From NCBI GenBank assembly GCA_965222205.1, contig OZ244932.1, positions 1,736,001-1,800,000 of the forward strand: a stretch of 64,000 bases of DNA. Direction: 5' to 3'. Positions 50,738 to 59,802 of the stretch are shown one piece after another (position 1 is the stretch's first letter; each line of letters begins with the position of its first letter). Below the pieces are notes generated by a model that did no database searches, had not been told where the DNA came from, and was given only the letters and a program-made list of their open reading frames with translations. The stretch is from RHLJ01 sp965222205 (GTDB lineage Bacteria; Bacteroidota; Rhodothermia; Balneolales; Balneolaceae). The translations under genes were made by a program, and so were the position numbers.

Positions 50738-51619
50738 ATGCCTAAAATTTCCCATACGGCTGCTTACATCGTTGTGAAGTTTTATGGGCTTACCAAATTC
50801 ACTGAGCTCGCAAAAAAGTTCGACCCTTTTATACTTGATTTCTATAAGAGTATGGTCGGTTTTCTTCCCAGTCATTTGAGTTGGTATCAAAACTCACTGA
50901 ATTCTCCCCTGCTTCGAAAATTCTTTATCTGGTCTGAGGAGCTCCTTTTACCCGGAGATTTGATGCATATCATTTGCAGGAAATACTATATGACTAGACT
51001 TGTAAATGAAGCTATTGAAAATGGGATCGAACAGGTTGTTAGTATGGGTGCCGGGTTTGATCACCTTGGAGCGTATACTTCCTCAAAAGAAATTCCTTCT
51101 TTTGAATTAGATATGGAATTTATGATCAACGAAAAGAAGAAATTCATTGATTCGAAAGGATATCAAAACGACTATCTCCATTTCAAATCGGTAGATTTTG
51201 TAAAGAAATCACTTGCTCAAAGTCTTAGCGAAATTGAAGTATTTGATCCATCAAAAAAAACACTTTTTATAGGAGAAGGCTTTTTTGATTATCTCCCGCT
51301 GGATACAAGTAAAGAAATTCTGAAAGACATAAAATTACTGAACAGTGATAATCAACTACTTACCACCTTCTTTTCTTTAGATGAACTCAACTGGTTCCAC
51401 CGTTTTTCTTTTACAAGCGGAGTGAGTTTAGTGGGTGAATCTTTGAAACTCCCATTAAATAGAAGTGAATTTATCGAACTACTCAATCAAAATGGGTTTT
51501 CAGTATCAAAGGAAATCAGTTATTCAGAAATGAAAAGTGATCTGGTTGAATCGATAGGAATGAATTTGCCAGTATTGAAAGGGTTTTATGTTATGAATTC
51601 GTTAGTCGTTAGTCGTTAG
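50738..51619 (+). CDS. Leucine-carboxyl-methyltransferase-like (LCMT) SAM protein
   Basis: This 293-residue protein of the LCMT/PPM-like methyltransferase family has the SAM motif EQVVSMGAGFDHLGAYTS in the middle, preceded by the helical ELLLPGDLMHIICRKYYMTRLVNEAIENG and followed by FELDMEFMINEKKKFI. The end of the gene (SLVVSR and stop) is written in a 7-bp tandem repeat (GTTAGTC, three copies, 51601-51621). Copy-number change would alter the tail. The substrate is unknown. Confidence 0.82.
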   Translation: MPKISHTAAYIVVKFYGLTKFTELAKKFDPFILDFYKSMVGFLPSHLSWYQNSLNSPLLRKFFIWSEELLLPGDLMHIICRKYYMTRLVNEAIENGIEQVVSMGAGFDHLGAYTSSKEIPSFELDMEFMINEKKKFIDSKGYQNDYLHFKSVDFVKKSLAQSLSEIEVFDPSKKTLFIGEGFFDYLPLDTSKEILKDIKLLNSDNQLLTTFFSLDELNWFHRFSFTSGVSLVGESLKLPLNRSEFIELLNQNGFSVSKEISYSEMKSDLVESIGMNLPVLKGFYVMNSLVVSR

Positions 51620-51621
51620 TC
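51601..51621. repeat. Tandem heptamer GTTAGTC, three copies
   Basis: Three exact head-to-tail copies of GTTAGTC carry the last codons and the TAG stop of the LCMT-like gene. The unit is not a multiple of three, so slippage would shift the reading frame. Confidence 0.8.
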
Positions 51622-51696
51622 GGGTTTATTTTCCCTCACTTGTAACCTTTTTGCTTTATCAGAGTATTCCGTTTATAATTAGTTTTACAATTATGA

Positions 51697-52035
51697 ATGA
51701 AATATCTGATTATGAAAGGAACTGATCTAGGAGCTTTAGAAGAATTAGTACTACTTGCAACTGCCTCTATATCTGATGAAGCCTACGCGGTAATCATTAA
51801 AGATGAAATTGAGATTCAATCGGGAAGGTCACTCAATATCAGTTCTATCCATACTACCCTTCATAGGCTGGAGGAAAAAGGATTCCTCAAATCTGAAATG
51901 GGTGGAGCAACTGCTGAGCGTGGCGGTCGGCGAAAACGGTACTTCAGGCCTACAAATCTCGGTTTTGATGCCTTACGGGAAGCCCGGCAATTACGGACTC
52001 ATTTCTGGAATCTGATCCCTCAATTTCAAAACTAG
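51697..52035 (+). CDS. PadR-family transcriptional regulator
   Basis: This 112-residue winged-helix protein (residues 20-95) has the PadR pattern LGALEELVLLATASISDEAYAVIIKDEIE and NISSIHTTLHRLEEKGFLKSEMGGATAERGGRRKRYFRPTNLGF. MKGTDLG at residue 6 is an alternative start and aligns better with the family. It is directly followed (4 bp) by an FtsX-type permease. PadR plus permease pairs of this kind are common in Bacteroidota, with the regulator controlling its own operon. Confidence 0.92.
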   Translation: MKYLIMKGTDLGALEELVLLATASISDEAYAVIIKDEIEIQSGRSLNISSIHTTLHRLEEKGFLKSEMGGATAERGGRRKRYFRPTNLGFDALREARQLRTHFWNLIPQFQN

Positions 52036-52039
52036 AATC

Positions 52040-54667
52040 ATGAAAGAAGACGCTTTAAAGAAATTTGGATTCCGGCTTCTCAACTATACCTGTCCTGATT
52101 TTCTCTATGAAGAAGTAAGCGGAGATCTGGAAGAAATGTATCAAAAGAGATTTGAGTCTGAAGGAAAAACCAGAGCTAGTCTGAAATTAATTTGGGAAGC
52201 AATCACCTCAGTAAGGCTTAATGCTTTATCCCGAAAATCACCCAAAAATTCTCCCCAACAAGCACAATTTGTTATGTTTAATCATTACCTGAAGGTCGCA
52301 TTCCGAAACTTAAAACGTCAGGCTTCTACAAGCTTTTTAAATATTGGAGGTCTTGCCATCGGGCTGGTCTCCTTTCTTATGATTGCTTTGTTTGTTCAAT
52401 ACGAACTTAGCTATGATACCTGGCAGGACGACTACGAGCACATCTATCGTATCCCAATGGAAATAAGTAGTGAAGGAAATACAAGAAAGTTCAGTAATGT
52501 AGCCGGTATTGTAGCCCCTACACTTGAAGAAGATTTCCCTGCCGTAGAAAAAACATTAAGACTTTGGAAGCGCTCTACACGTCTCGTAAAAACTTCCACC
52601 AATCAAAACTTCTACGAAGAAAATGTATACAACGCTGAGGCATCTTTTTTTGAATTCTTTACAGTAGATATGATCGAAGGTGATGCTTCTTCAGCTCTTG
52701 TTAATCCAAATACGGTGGTGGTTTCATCAAAAACAGCATCCAAATACTTTGGGGATACTCCAGCAGTTGGTCAGATTTTAACCATTAATGATTCTGAATA
52801 CGAAATAACCGGAGTAATGGAAGACGTTCCTGGAAATACTCATCACGACTTCAACATGCTTATTTCCTGGGCATCTTTAGGAGATTGGGGCGCTATCGAT
52901 AACTGGCATTCAACCATGTTTACCACATACGTAAAATTGCTCCGGGATACTGACGTACAAGCTTTTGCAGATGGTATTGCCAGATTAGCCTACGAATATG
53001 TACCTATGGATCTTGAAGCACAAAAGCAGGATTATACATACAATCTGCAGCCCATCAACGAAATTCATTTACACTCGGATTATAGCTATGAAGCCAAACC
53101 AACGGGAAGCATAACTACTGTTTACATTTTTAGCATTATCGGCTTTATGATTCTGATTATTGCTGTTCTCAATTTTGTAAATTTGTCTACTGCAAGAGCT
53201 GAAAAACGAGCTAAGGAAGTAGGCATGAGAAAGGTAATGGGAGCAAATCGTTTTTCCTTAATCCAACAACATATGGGTGAGGCTTTACTTCTCAGTACAC
53301 TTTCATCACTTATAGCCCTTATCATATTTGTAGTTACCCTTCCGTGGTACAATCAACTTGTAGGAGTTAGTTTCAGTCAATCTATTCTGCTTAGCCCACA
53401 AATAGGCCTGGGAATTATTGGACTTTCTTTATTTGTGGGTCTACTGGCAGGGTTTTATCCAGCACTGGTGCTTTCCTCATTTAACCCAATGGGAATGTTT
53501 AGAAGTGGAGGTAAATACAGTAGAGGTGTCGTACTCAGAAAAGTGATGGTGGTTGGGCAGTTTTCTATTTCGGTAGTTTTAATTATTGGTACGCTTACCG
53601 TATTCAAACAACTACAACACATGATGAACAAAGAACTCGGCTTTGAAACCGAACAAATGCTGATCATTCCTATTCGGGGAGGGTTTGAGCTTGAAGAAAT
53701 GCATGACCGTGTCAAAAATGAGTTTCAGAGGCTTTCGGCTGTTGAACATGTAACCCTGTCCTCCTCCGTACCCGGACAGGGGGTTTCTAACTTTGCCATT
53801 CGTATTGATCGGGAAGAGAATGATATGACTCAATCTATGTATCATCTTTTTGTGGATTATGACTTTGATGAAACATACGGACTTGAAATAATAGCAGGTC
53901 GTGATTTTTCTGCTGATCGGGGAAGTGATCTCTACAGTACTTTTATCATCAACGAGGCAGCAGTAGAATCATTTGGCTGGTCAACACCTGAAGAGGCATT
54001 AGGAAATATTTTAGAATCCGGGGCGGGCGGTTTTACAGCTGAAATCATAGGAGTATTTAAGGACTTCAATTTTAAATCTGCTGATCAGGAAACTGAACCT
54101 TTAGTGCTAAACATCATTGATCAGTTACTTTCTACGATTACCATTCGACTTAATACTGGGGACATACCCACTGCTTTGAACCAGGTTCAGGCTTCCTGGG
54201 AAAACTTATTCCCTGATAAAGCCTTTGATTATTCATTCCTGGATGAGTCTTTCAACGCTCAATACTCCAACTTCGAACGTACTGGAAATATTCTTCTCAC
54301 TTTTAGTTTCTTAGCCATATTCATTGCTTGTCTTGGTTTGTATGGACTTGCAACTTTCGCTGCTCAACAAAAAACCAAAGAGATAGGAATCCGAAAAGTC
54401 CTTGGAGCTTCTGTCTCCTCTTTAACCTTCACCGTTTCCAAAGATTTCATGTTTTTAGTGATGATTGCAATTGGGTTATCATTCCCCATTGCCTGGTGGG
54501 CAGTTGAAAACTGGCTGGAACAATTTGCATATCGTATTTCAGCGGATTATTCCCTTTTCCTGATAGCCGGAGGAATTGCTTTATTGATCACTATTTTCAC
54601 TGTAAGCTGGCAATCGATCAAAAGTGCTCTTGCTGATCCCGTACAAAGTTTACGAAGTGATAGTTAA
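52040..54667 (+). CDS. FtsX/MacB-type ABC permease with prefix domain
   Basis: This 875-residue protein begins with a short cytoplasmic prefix domain (DALKKFGFRLLNYTCPDFLYEEVSGDLEEMYQKRF), which is found only in permeases linked to PadR regulators. Two MacB-like periplasmic domains and two sets of FtsX membrane helices follow (the first starts near 90; EKRAKEVGMRKVMGANRFSLIQQH and TKEIGIRKVLGASVSSL mark the conserved motifs). It has no ATPase, and none is adjacent, so the partner ATP-binding protein is elsewhere. It would move lipids, peptides or drugs; the substrate is unknown. Confidence 0.92.
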   Translation: MKEDALKKFGFRLLNYTCPDFLYEEVSGDLEEMYQKRFESEGKTRASLKLIWEAITSVRLNALSRKSPKNSPQQAQFVMFNHYLKVAFRNLKRQASTSFLNIGGLAIGLVSFLMIALFVQYELSYDTWQDDYEHIYRIPMEISSEGNTRKFSNVAGIVAPTLEEDFPAVEKTLRLWKRSTRLVKTSTNQNFYEENVYNAEASFFEFFTVDMIEGDASSALVNPNTVVVSSKTASKYFGDTPAVGQILTINDSEYEITGVMEDVPGNTHHDFNMLISWASLGDWGAIDNWHSTMFTTYVKLLRDTDVQAFADGIARLAYEYVPMDLEAQKQDYTYNLQPINEIHLHSDYSYEAKPTGSITTVYIFSIIGFMILIIAVLNFVNLSTARAEKRAKEVGMRKVMGANRFSLIQQHMGEALLLSTLSSLIALIIFVVTLPWYNQLVGVSFSQSILLSPQIGLGIIGLSLFVGLLAGFYPALVLSSFNPMGMFRSGGKYSRGVVLRKVMVVGQFSISVVLIIGTLTVFKQLQHMMNKELGFETEQMLIIPIRGGFELEEMHDRVKNEFQRLSAVEHVTLSSSVPGQGVSNFAIRIDREENDMTQSMYHLFVDYDFDETYGLEIIAGRDFSADRGSDLYSTFIINEAAVESFGWSTPEEALGNILESGAGGFTAEIIGVFKDFNFKSADQETEPLVLNIIDQLLSTITIRLNTGDIPTALNQVQASWENLFPDKAFDYSFLDESFNAQYSNFERTGNILLTFSFLAIFIACLGLYGLATFAAQQKTKEIGIRKVLGASVSSLTFTVSKDFMFLVMIAIGLSFPIAWWAVENWLEQFAYRISADYSLFLIAGGIALLITIFTVSWQSIKSALADPVQSLRSDS

Positions 54668-54781
54668 GAGATTGTTGCTCGTTATTCATTGAACCGGTAT
54701 TCGAACTACTAGTCATTCTTGTAGATGTCATAGAACCTGCCTGGCTGTAGACGAGTTTTATGACTGCATTTATTCCGACCC

Positions 54782-54855
54782 TCAACTCCAGCAAAGTTGA
54801 ATATTCATAACCCCGGGATTTATCCCGGGGTTATTTGTGTTAAATCCCTTCAGGG
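54782..54855. repeat. Three-hairpin GC-rich repeat (REP-like)
   Basis: Three hairpins in order: TCAACT/AGTTGA (54782-54800), a perfect 13-bp ATAACCCCGGGAT/ATCCCGGGGTTAT (54807-54834, 2-base loop) and CCCT/AGGG (54846-54855). It lies in the gap between the permease and rmuC, which converge. The middle hairpin could end transcription, but no strong T tract follows. Confidence 0.7.
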
Positions 54856-54888
54856 TTATGTAACTTCTAAAGGGATGACATACCCATG

Positions 54889-56199
54889 TTAGTTCTCATT
54901 TCCCGAAAACGAATCAGGCAGTTTCTTTGAAGCTTTTGCTCCCAGTTCTTTTAACATCTCAACTTGACGAACTACATTACCTGCCCCTATCGATAAACGG
55001 GATTTGGCTTCATCATAGCTCTTCTTAGTCTGTTCAATTCGTTTTCCAACTTCATCCAGGCTTTCCACAAAAAGGGCGAATTTATCATAGAGTGCCCCTC
55101 CACGTTCTGCAATCTCTAGAGCATTTTTATTCTGATATTCCTGTTTCCAAACGCTGTCTATAGTTGCAAGTGTAGCAAGTAATGTAGATGGACTCACAAT
55201 CACGATATTACGATCGAAAGCTTCATAATATAGATTTGGATCAGACTGCAATGCGATTCCAAATGCAGGTTCAATTGGCACAAATAAGAGCACAAAATCC
55301 GGGCTTCGATCCCCATGAATCTGTTGGTAATTCTTCGCGCTCAATCCTTTTACATGTGCTCTTAATGATGCCACATGCTGTTTGATGGCTGCTCCGGCCT
55401 CTGTATCATCCTCACTGGATGCAAACCGTTCGTAGGCAGTAAGTGAAACCTTTGAATCAATGATCAGATACTTCTCATCGGGAAGATGAACAACCACATC
55501 GGGTTGCAGCCTGCGACCTTCTTCGGTGGTAGCACTTTGTTGAACCTCGTACTCACGGCCTTTACTTAAACCTGAACGCTCAAGAATTCTTTCGAGAATT
55601 ACTTCTCCCCAATTCCCTTGTGCTTTGCTATCTCCTTTAAGAGCTTTCGTTAAGTTTTTGGCATCCTCGCTCATCTTTTGATTAAGATCTGCCATCTGTT
55701 TGATCTGCTCTTTTAATGTCGCTCGTTGACGATTTTCGTCGTCATACGTCTCCTCCACTTTCTTCTTGAATTCCTCGAGCTTCAATCCCAGAGGATTCAA
55801 CAACTGATCCAGGTTCTCGCGGTTTTGTTTGGTAAATTTCTCTGCCTTTTCATCCAGGATTTTATTCGCCAAATTTTCGAATTGAACCTTCAACTGCTCC
55901 TGCATTCCGGTAAGTTCTTCTTTCTGCTCGTCCAGCTTTTGCTTCAGGTTCCGGTAATCAGCATTTAATTCAGCCAATTGCTTATCCAGGTCATTCGCCC
56001 GATCCCTCTGCTGCTCAATTTCCGCTTCTTTTTCTTTGGTGATCTGATTCAGCTTCGATTCTGCTTCTTCCGTCTGTTTTTCAAGATTAGCGTTTCGCTC
56101 TTCCAGCCTGGAGCTTTCCGATTTCGATTTGAAATGAGCTATAAAAAATCCAGCTAACCCGCCAACTAAAAGTCCTGCTATTATATATACTACTTCCAC
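54889..56199 (-). CDS. rmuC: RmuC-domain DNA recombination protein
   Basis: This 436-residue protein has one N-terminal membrane helix (about 3-22), then a long coiled coil (about 35-190, many Glu/Lys/Gln heptads). The RmuC nuclease-like domain follows: KAQGNWGEVILERILERSGLSKGREYEVQ, LIIDSKVSLTAYERF, DFVLLFVPIEPAFG and VIVSPSTLLATLATID. It is linked to DNA rearrangement and repair in E. coli. It starts one base after the stop of the downstream-facing hydrolase gene in the same direction, so the two may be co-transcribed. Confidence 0.95.
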   Translation of the reverse strand: MEVVYIIAGLLVGGLAGFFIAHFKSKSESSRLEERNANLEKQTEEAESKLNQITKEKEAEIEQQRDRANDLDKQLAELNADYRNLKQKLDEQKEELTGMQEQLKVQFENLANKILDEKAEKFTKQNRENLDQLLNPLGLKLEEFKKKVEETYDDENRQRATLKEQIKQMADLNQKMSEDAKNLTKALKGDSKAQGNWGEVILERILERSGLSKGREYEVQQSATTEEGRRLQPDVVVHLPDEKYLIIDSKVSLTAYERFASSEDDTEAGAAIKQHVASLRAHVKGLSAKNYQQIHGDRSPDFVLLFVPIEPAFGIALQSDPNLYYEAFDRNIVIVSPSTLLATLATIDSVWKQEYQNKNALEIAERGGALYDKFALFVESLDEVGKRIEQTKKSYDEAKSRLSIGAGNVVRQVEMLKELGAKASKKLPDSFSGNEN

Positions 56200-56200
56200 A

Positions 56201-57013
56201 TTAATTCCCTGCTAAAATTTCTTTCATTTTTTGCTGAAGCTGTCGATTATGGAAAACCCCATTGTGTCCCTGTCCTTCTAACATGATGTATTCATCATTC
56301 CTATCCAGAAATTTGTTCAGTTTAATTGCTCGTTCTACAGGTAACCGGGTATCTTCACCGGCATAAAAAATGGTGATCGGCTCGTCAATTTCAGGTAGTG
56401 CAAGATCGGTACGAAGTGGGTATCGAACCAAAAAAGAAGGAAGAAATGGATAAGCTGCATTTTTCATATCCACCATGCTGTAATAGGGTGTCCAGATTAT
56501 CAACTCCCGCGGATCATTTTCTGCAGCAACCAAGGCAGCCACTCCTGAACCCAATGAATATCCTAATACGATGATATTGTCTTCATCATACTCTTCCATC
56601 ATCTCCTGATAGATCACTTTCATATCACCAACTAAATCGTCTTCATTATGAAGTTTTCCTGTACTTAGTCCGTACTCACGGTAATCGGGATAAAGCACAT
56701 CATATCCGTTTTCCAAAAAAAGTTCAAATTTCTCGGGACTGGTATCAGCACTCCCTCCATTGCCGTGAAAGTAAATCACCAAACCTTTAGAAGAATCAGT
56801 TTTAGCGTAAATGGAATGGATGCGAACTCCTTCTTCAATATCAAACCAGCGCTCTTCAAAATTGAATTCATAATTAAACACATGACCTTCTTCCAGCTTG
56901 GTAGGGTTGAAAAGAATTACATTCTGAATACTGTAGAAATATATGCACACTCCCACATACAACACGGCTAGTGTTGCGAAGGTGGATACAATGGTTTTCC
57001 TCGTTTTGCTCAT
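56201..57013 (-). CDS. Membrane-anchored alpha/beta hydrolase (BEM46-like)
   Basis: This 270-residue protein has an N-terminal membrane anchor (about 8-28) and an alpha/beta hydrolase domain: YFHGNGGSADTS (oxyanion region), VLGYSLGSGVA (nucleophile Ser), FYAGEDTRLP (acid) and EGQGHNGVFH (His). The layout fits BEM46/ABHD13-like proteins. The substrate is unknown. Its stop is one base from the rmuC start, suggesting a shared transcript. Confidence 0.87.
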   Translation of the reverse strand: MSKTRKTIVSTFATLAVLYVGVCIYFYSIQNVILFNPTKLEEGHVFNYEFNFEERWFDIEEGVRIHSIYAKTDSSKGLVIYFHGNGGSADTSPEKFELFLENGYDVLYPDYREYGLSTGKLHNEDDLVGDMKVIYQEMMEEYDEDNIIVLGYSLGSGVAALVAAENDPRELIIWTPYYSMVDMKNAAYPFLPSFLVRYPLRTDLALPEIDEPITIFYAGEDTRLPVERAIKLNKFLDRNDEYIMLEGQGHNGVFHNRQLQQKMKEILAGN

Positions 57014-57056
57014 GGCAAATGATACTAAATTTTACTATCTGATTTTCGGGTTTGAC

Positions 57057-58622
57057 CTAATATTTGACGTAGCGTTTCTCAATTAGATCGAACACTCCCT
57101 GCACCAATAACGCAAGTACTGCCGCTGGAATAGCTCCTTCCAAAATCAGAGAAGTATCATCCAGACGAATTCCAGTTAATATCGGCTGACCGTAACCTCC
57201 TGCTCCAATCAAAGCACCCAATGTTGCCGTGCCTACGTTTATTACCGCAGAGGTTTTAATACCCGCCAGAATTCCTGGAAGCGCTAATGGGAACTCAATC
57301 TTTTGAAGGATGACCAAGTTTGGAAGTCCCAGCGCATAAGCTGATTCCATCACGGGGCTCGGAATATTCTTTATTCCGGAATGCGTATTCCTGACAATAG
57401 GAAGCAGGCTGTAAAGAAAGAGTGCTGCCATTGCCGGAACAGCCCCAATCCCCAAAAGTGGAATCATAAATACCAGTAACGCCAGAGAGGGAATAGTTTG
57501 CAAAACGCCGACTGTCCCAATCACAAGGTTTTCAATTGAAGCGACTTTAACCGCGATTATCCCCAAGGGTATTGCCACAACAATTGCCAAACCCAGTGAG
57601 ATGCTTACCAGATATAAATGTCCGAGTGTGTTTTTCCAAAGCCTGTCCCAGATTGTTATTTCAGCAATCTCAGTTTTCAATCCAAACTCTTGTTGGAGGA
57701 ATTCAGCAGCCACAATTTCGTCGCTAACTCCTTCCAATTTTACTGCTGCATTCATTGCTACCATCTCTGATTCTGAGATTTTTCCTGATAAGGAAGCGAT
57801 CAAAAAACCGCCCTCTAACTTTTTAGCTAAATCTGTTCTGTACACATATACAGCCTGATAGTCCGGGAAAAAGGATCGATCGTCTTCCAGCACTTTCAGA
57901 TTATAATATTCGATCTCAGCATCGGTGGAATACAAATCTATTACATCGATATTCTCAGCTTCCAGTCCCCGATAGGCTAAATCGTGATCAAGTCCCGTGA
58001 TGCTTCGGTGAGGTAATTGGTAGGCTGCTTTTAGACCAATCCAGCCATCAGCCCGATCCAGAAATTCGTTACTGAACCCTAGTTTCAATTCCCGATGCTT
58101 AGCGAAATCGCTGATCGAATTAATATTTAACTCCTCAGCTTTACTTTGAAGAATTCCGAGTGCATAAGTATTATTGAATCCCAAGGGTCTGGTAATACGA
58201 ACTCCGAATTCTTTAAGCTTCTCATTCAATTCCTGCCAGCTATCAATTTCATCCGATCGCAGGATTTCCTGAATCAGCGTTCCGGTATAATCCGGATAGA
58301 TGTCTATTTCTCCTTCAAGCAGGGCATTCCAAAGAATCCTTGTGCCTCCCAATTGTTCAAAATATTCTACTTCTATACCCTCACTTTCAAGTAGTTGAAC
58401 GGCTATTTCTCCAAGAATAACAGATTCAGTAAAAAGTTTACTCCCTACTTTGACCGGTTCCTGGGCGTTTGAAGGGTAAACATTGATCATCAGAAATAAA
58501 TAAACTCCGAAAACCCGACCTCCCCTGATCTGTTTCCAAATTTTCTGAACTTTCCAGATCCTCCCCTCCTTATCATGGAGAGGATTGAGCAGAGGTTCTA
58601 TTTGCTTAGCGATTTTTTTCAT
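57057..58622 (-). CDS. Osmoprotectant-type ABC transporter, substrate-binding/permease fusion
   Basis: This 521-residue fusion of two functions begins with a substrate-binding domain for glycine betaine/choline type solutes (about 50-320, KVGSKLFTESVILGEIAVQLLESEG and ALLEGEIDIYPDYTGTLIQEIL). A ProW-like permease domain follows (from about 325, LYLVSISLGLAIVVAIPLG, EEA-like region PLALPGILAGIKTSAVINVGTATLGALIGAGGYG). Order is binding protein first, permease second. Between the start and the signal-type helix, about residues 13-36 (NPLHDKEGRIWKVQKIWKQI) are encoded by a palindromic repeat element read in frame. Its start overlaps the upstream ATPase gene by 4 bp. Confidence 0.93.
   Translation of the reverse strand: MKKIAKQIEPLLNPLHDKEGRIWKVQKIWKQIRGGRVFGVYLFLMINVYPSNAQEPVKVGSKLFTESVILGEIAVQLLESEGIEVEYFEQLGGTRILWNALLEGEIDIYPDYTGTLIQEILRSDEIDSWQELNEKLKEFGVRITRPLGFNNTYALGILQSKAEELNINSISDFAKHRELKLGFSNEFLDRADGWIGLKAAYQLPHRSITGLDHDLAYRGLEAENIDVIDLYSTDAEIEYYNLKVLEDDRSFFPDYQAVYVYRTDLAKKLEGGFLIASLSGKISESEMVAMNAAVKLEGVSDEIVAAEFLQQEFGLKTEIAEITIWDRLWKNTLGHLYLVSISLGLAIVVAIPLGIIAVKVASIENLVIGTVGVLQTIPSLALLVFMIPLLGIGAVPAMAALFLYSLLPIVRNTHSGIKNIPSPVMESAYALGLPNLVILQKIEFPLALPGILAGIKTSAVINVGTATLGALIGAGGYGQPILTGIRLDDTSLILEGAIPAAVLALLVQGVFDLIEKRYVKY
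58515..58586. repeat. Palindromic repeat inside the ABC transporter gene
   Basis: GATCTG (58527-58532) pairs with CAGATC (58555-58560), and a second, imperfect CCTCCCCTCC/GGAGAGG palindrome follows (to 58586). The layout resembles the paired palindromes at 24844-24900 and 24951-25006. It is read through in frame as part of the transporter N-terminus. Confidence 0.6.
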
Positions 58623-59359
58623 GGAGCATTCTCCAACGGATTTCGTTGAGCCTGAATAAACCGGGTTACAAACTCATTAGCAGGATTTTCACTTAGGTTT
58701 TGAATTGTTCCCTGCTGTACTATTTCCCCCTCATTCATCAGTACAATTCGATCTCCAAGAAAGGCTGCTTCACCTAAATCGTGCGTAACTAAAAGAACTG
58801 TTTTATTCAGGTTCTTGAATATCTCTTTTAAATCGTTTTGAAGTTCATACCGTACCAGAGGATCAATAGAACCAAGGGGTTCATCCAACAGCAAGATTTC
58901 CGGGTCGAGCATCAATGCCCTGATCAGGCTTATCCGTTGTTGCTGCCCACCTGATAGTTGTTTAGGGAACCGGTCGAGCATACCCGAATCGATCTTTGTA
59001 AGTGATGTAAGCTCGGTAATTCTGTGTTCAATTTTATCCTGATCCCATTTCAGGTACTCCGCGGCAAGCTTACAATTCTCCCTACCTGTAAGATGAGGAA
59101 ATAAGCCTCCTTTTTGAATTACATAGCCAATCTTTCTTCGAATTGATAAGGTGTTATCGGCCGAAAGAGTATTACCCGAAATCTCTATCCTCCCTTGTTC
59201 AGCTTCAATCAAACCCATTATAATTCTTATCAAAGTAGATTTCCCGCATCCGCTCGGCCCGATTAAAGAGAGTGTAGCTCCCTTCTCAATTTCAATCGAA
59301 ACTTCGTTTAAAACTCTTTTGCCGGAGTATGATTTGGAGATATGTTGAAGGGAAATCAC
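58619..59359 (-). CDS. Osmoprotectant-type ABC transporter ATP-binding protein
   Basis: This 246-residue ABC ATPase has Walker A GPSGCGKST, a Q-loop at YVIQKGGLFPHL, the signature LSGGQQQRISLIRAL and Walker B LLLDEPLGSID, then the H-loop in VTHDLGEA. The chain ends without the CBS domains present in many ProV/OpuA proteins. It is the first gene of the two-gene transporter operon; its stop overlaps the fusion gene start by 4 bp. Confidence 0.95.
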   Translation of the reverse strand: MISLQHISKSYSGKRVLNEVSIEIEKGATLSLIGPSGCGKSTLIRIIMGLIEAEQGRIEISGNTLSADNTLSIRRKIGYVIQKGGLFPHLTGRENCKLAAEYLKWDQDKIEHRITELTSLTKIDSGMLDRFPKQLSGGQQQRISLIRALMLDPEILLLDEPLGSIDPLVRYELQNDLKEIFKNLNKTVLLVTHDLGEAAFLGDRIVLMNEGEIVQQGTIQNLSENPANEFVTRFIQAQRNPLENAP

Positions 59360-59402
59360 AGCAGAAAGTAATGGAAAGGATTCAGGATTTAAAGCAACAA
59401 AA

Positions 59403-59428
59403 AAGACCGCCTTTATCTTGGCAGTCTT
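59403..59428 (-). terminator. Probable terminator after the PID-CTERM gene
   Basis: A 9-bp stem AAGACcGCC/GGCaGTCTT with one mismatch and an 8-base loop, followed in the minus direction by a run of T. It lies about 95 bp past the small gene's stop, in the 164-bp gap before the ATPase gene. Confidence 0.55.
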
Positions 59429-59523
59429 CGAATTTTTAAATTTAAAAGCTAAGCTTAAAAAGGAATGTCTTTGGCAGAGATGGCCTCTGTTGCTATGAAA
59501 GAGAAATTGTTACAGATAAATAG

Positions 59524-59724
59524 CTAGAGGTCGATATTATCTTCTTTTTTCTTCTTATCACGAAGTTTTTTGATAGCATACGCGCCACCTGCTGCAGCTA
59601 GTAATCCAAGACCACCATCAATTGGAGCCTGTGAAGGAGAAGCGGGTAAAGGGGGTTGCGCCATCGCCATCTCTGTAATGAGTAACCCTAATGCTGTAAG
59701 TGTAAATAAAATTCGTGCTTTCAT
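59524..59724 (-). CDS. PID-CTERM small sorting-signal protein
   Basis: This 66-residue protein has a signal peptide (MKARILFTLTALGLLITEMAMAQ), a Pro-rich middle, then the PID motif (APIDGGLGLLAAAGGAYA, 33-50) and a basic tail ending in an acidic pair. This is the PID-CTERM sorting type found in Bacteroidota-like genomes, where the motif, a hydrophobic helix and basic residues direct surface handling. The longer basic and acidic tail (RDKKKKEDNIDL) is more than usual. It lies downstream of the large T9SS protein gene in the same direction. Confidence 0.85.
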   Translation of the reverse strand: MKARILFTLTALGLLITEMAMAQPPLPASPSQAPIDGGLGLLAAAGGAYAIKKLRDKKKKEDNIDL

Positions 59725-59802
59725 AATTTAGTAGTTTTGAGTTATGAGGAGTGAGTTTTGAGGAGAGCTTTTAGCTCATTCCTCAACCCTCAAGACTCAT
59801 TG

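Noticed and set aside
51601..51621. CRISPR array
   Set aside because: The only tandem repeats are three 7-bp units with no spacers; no cas genes are present.
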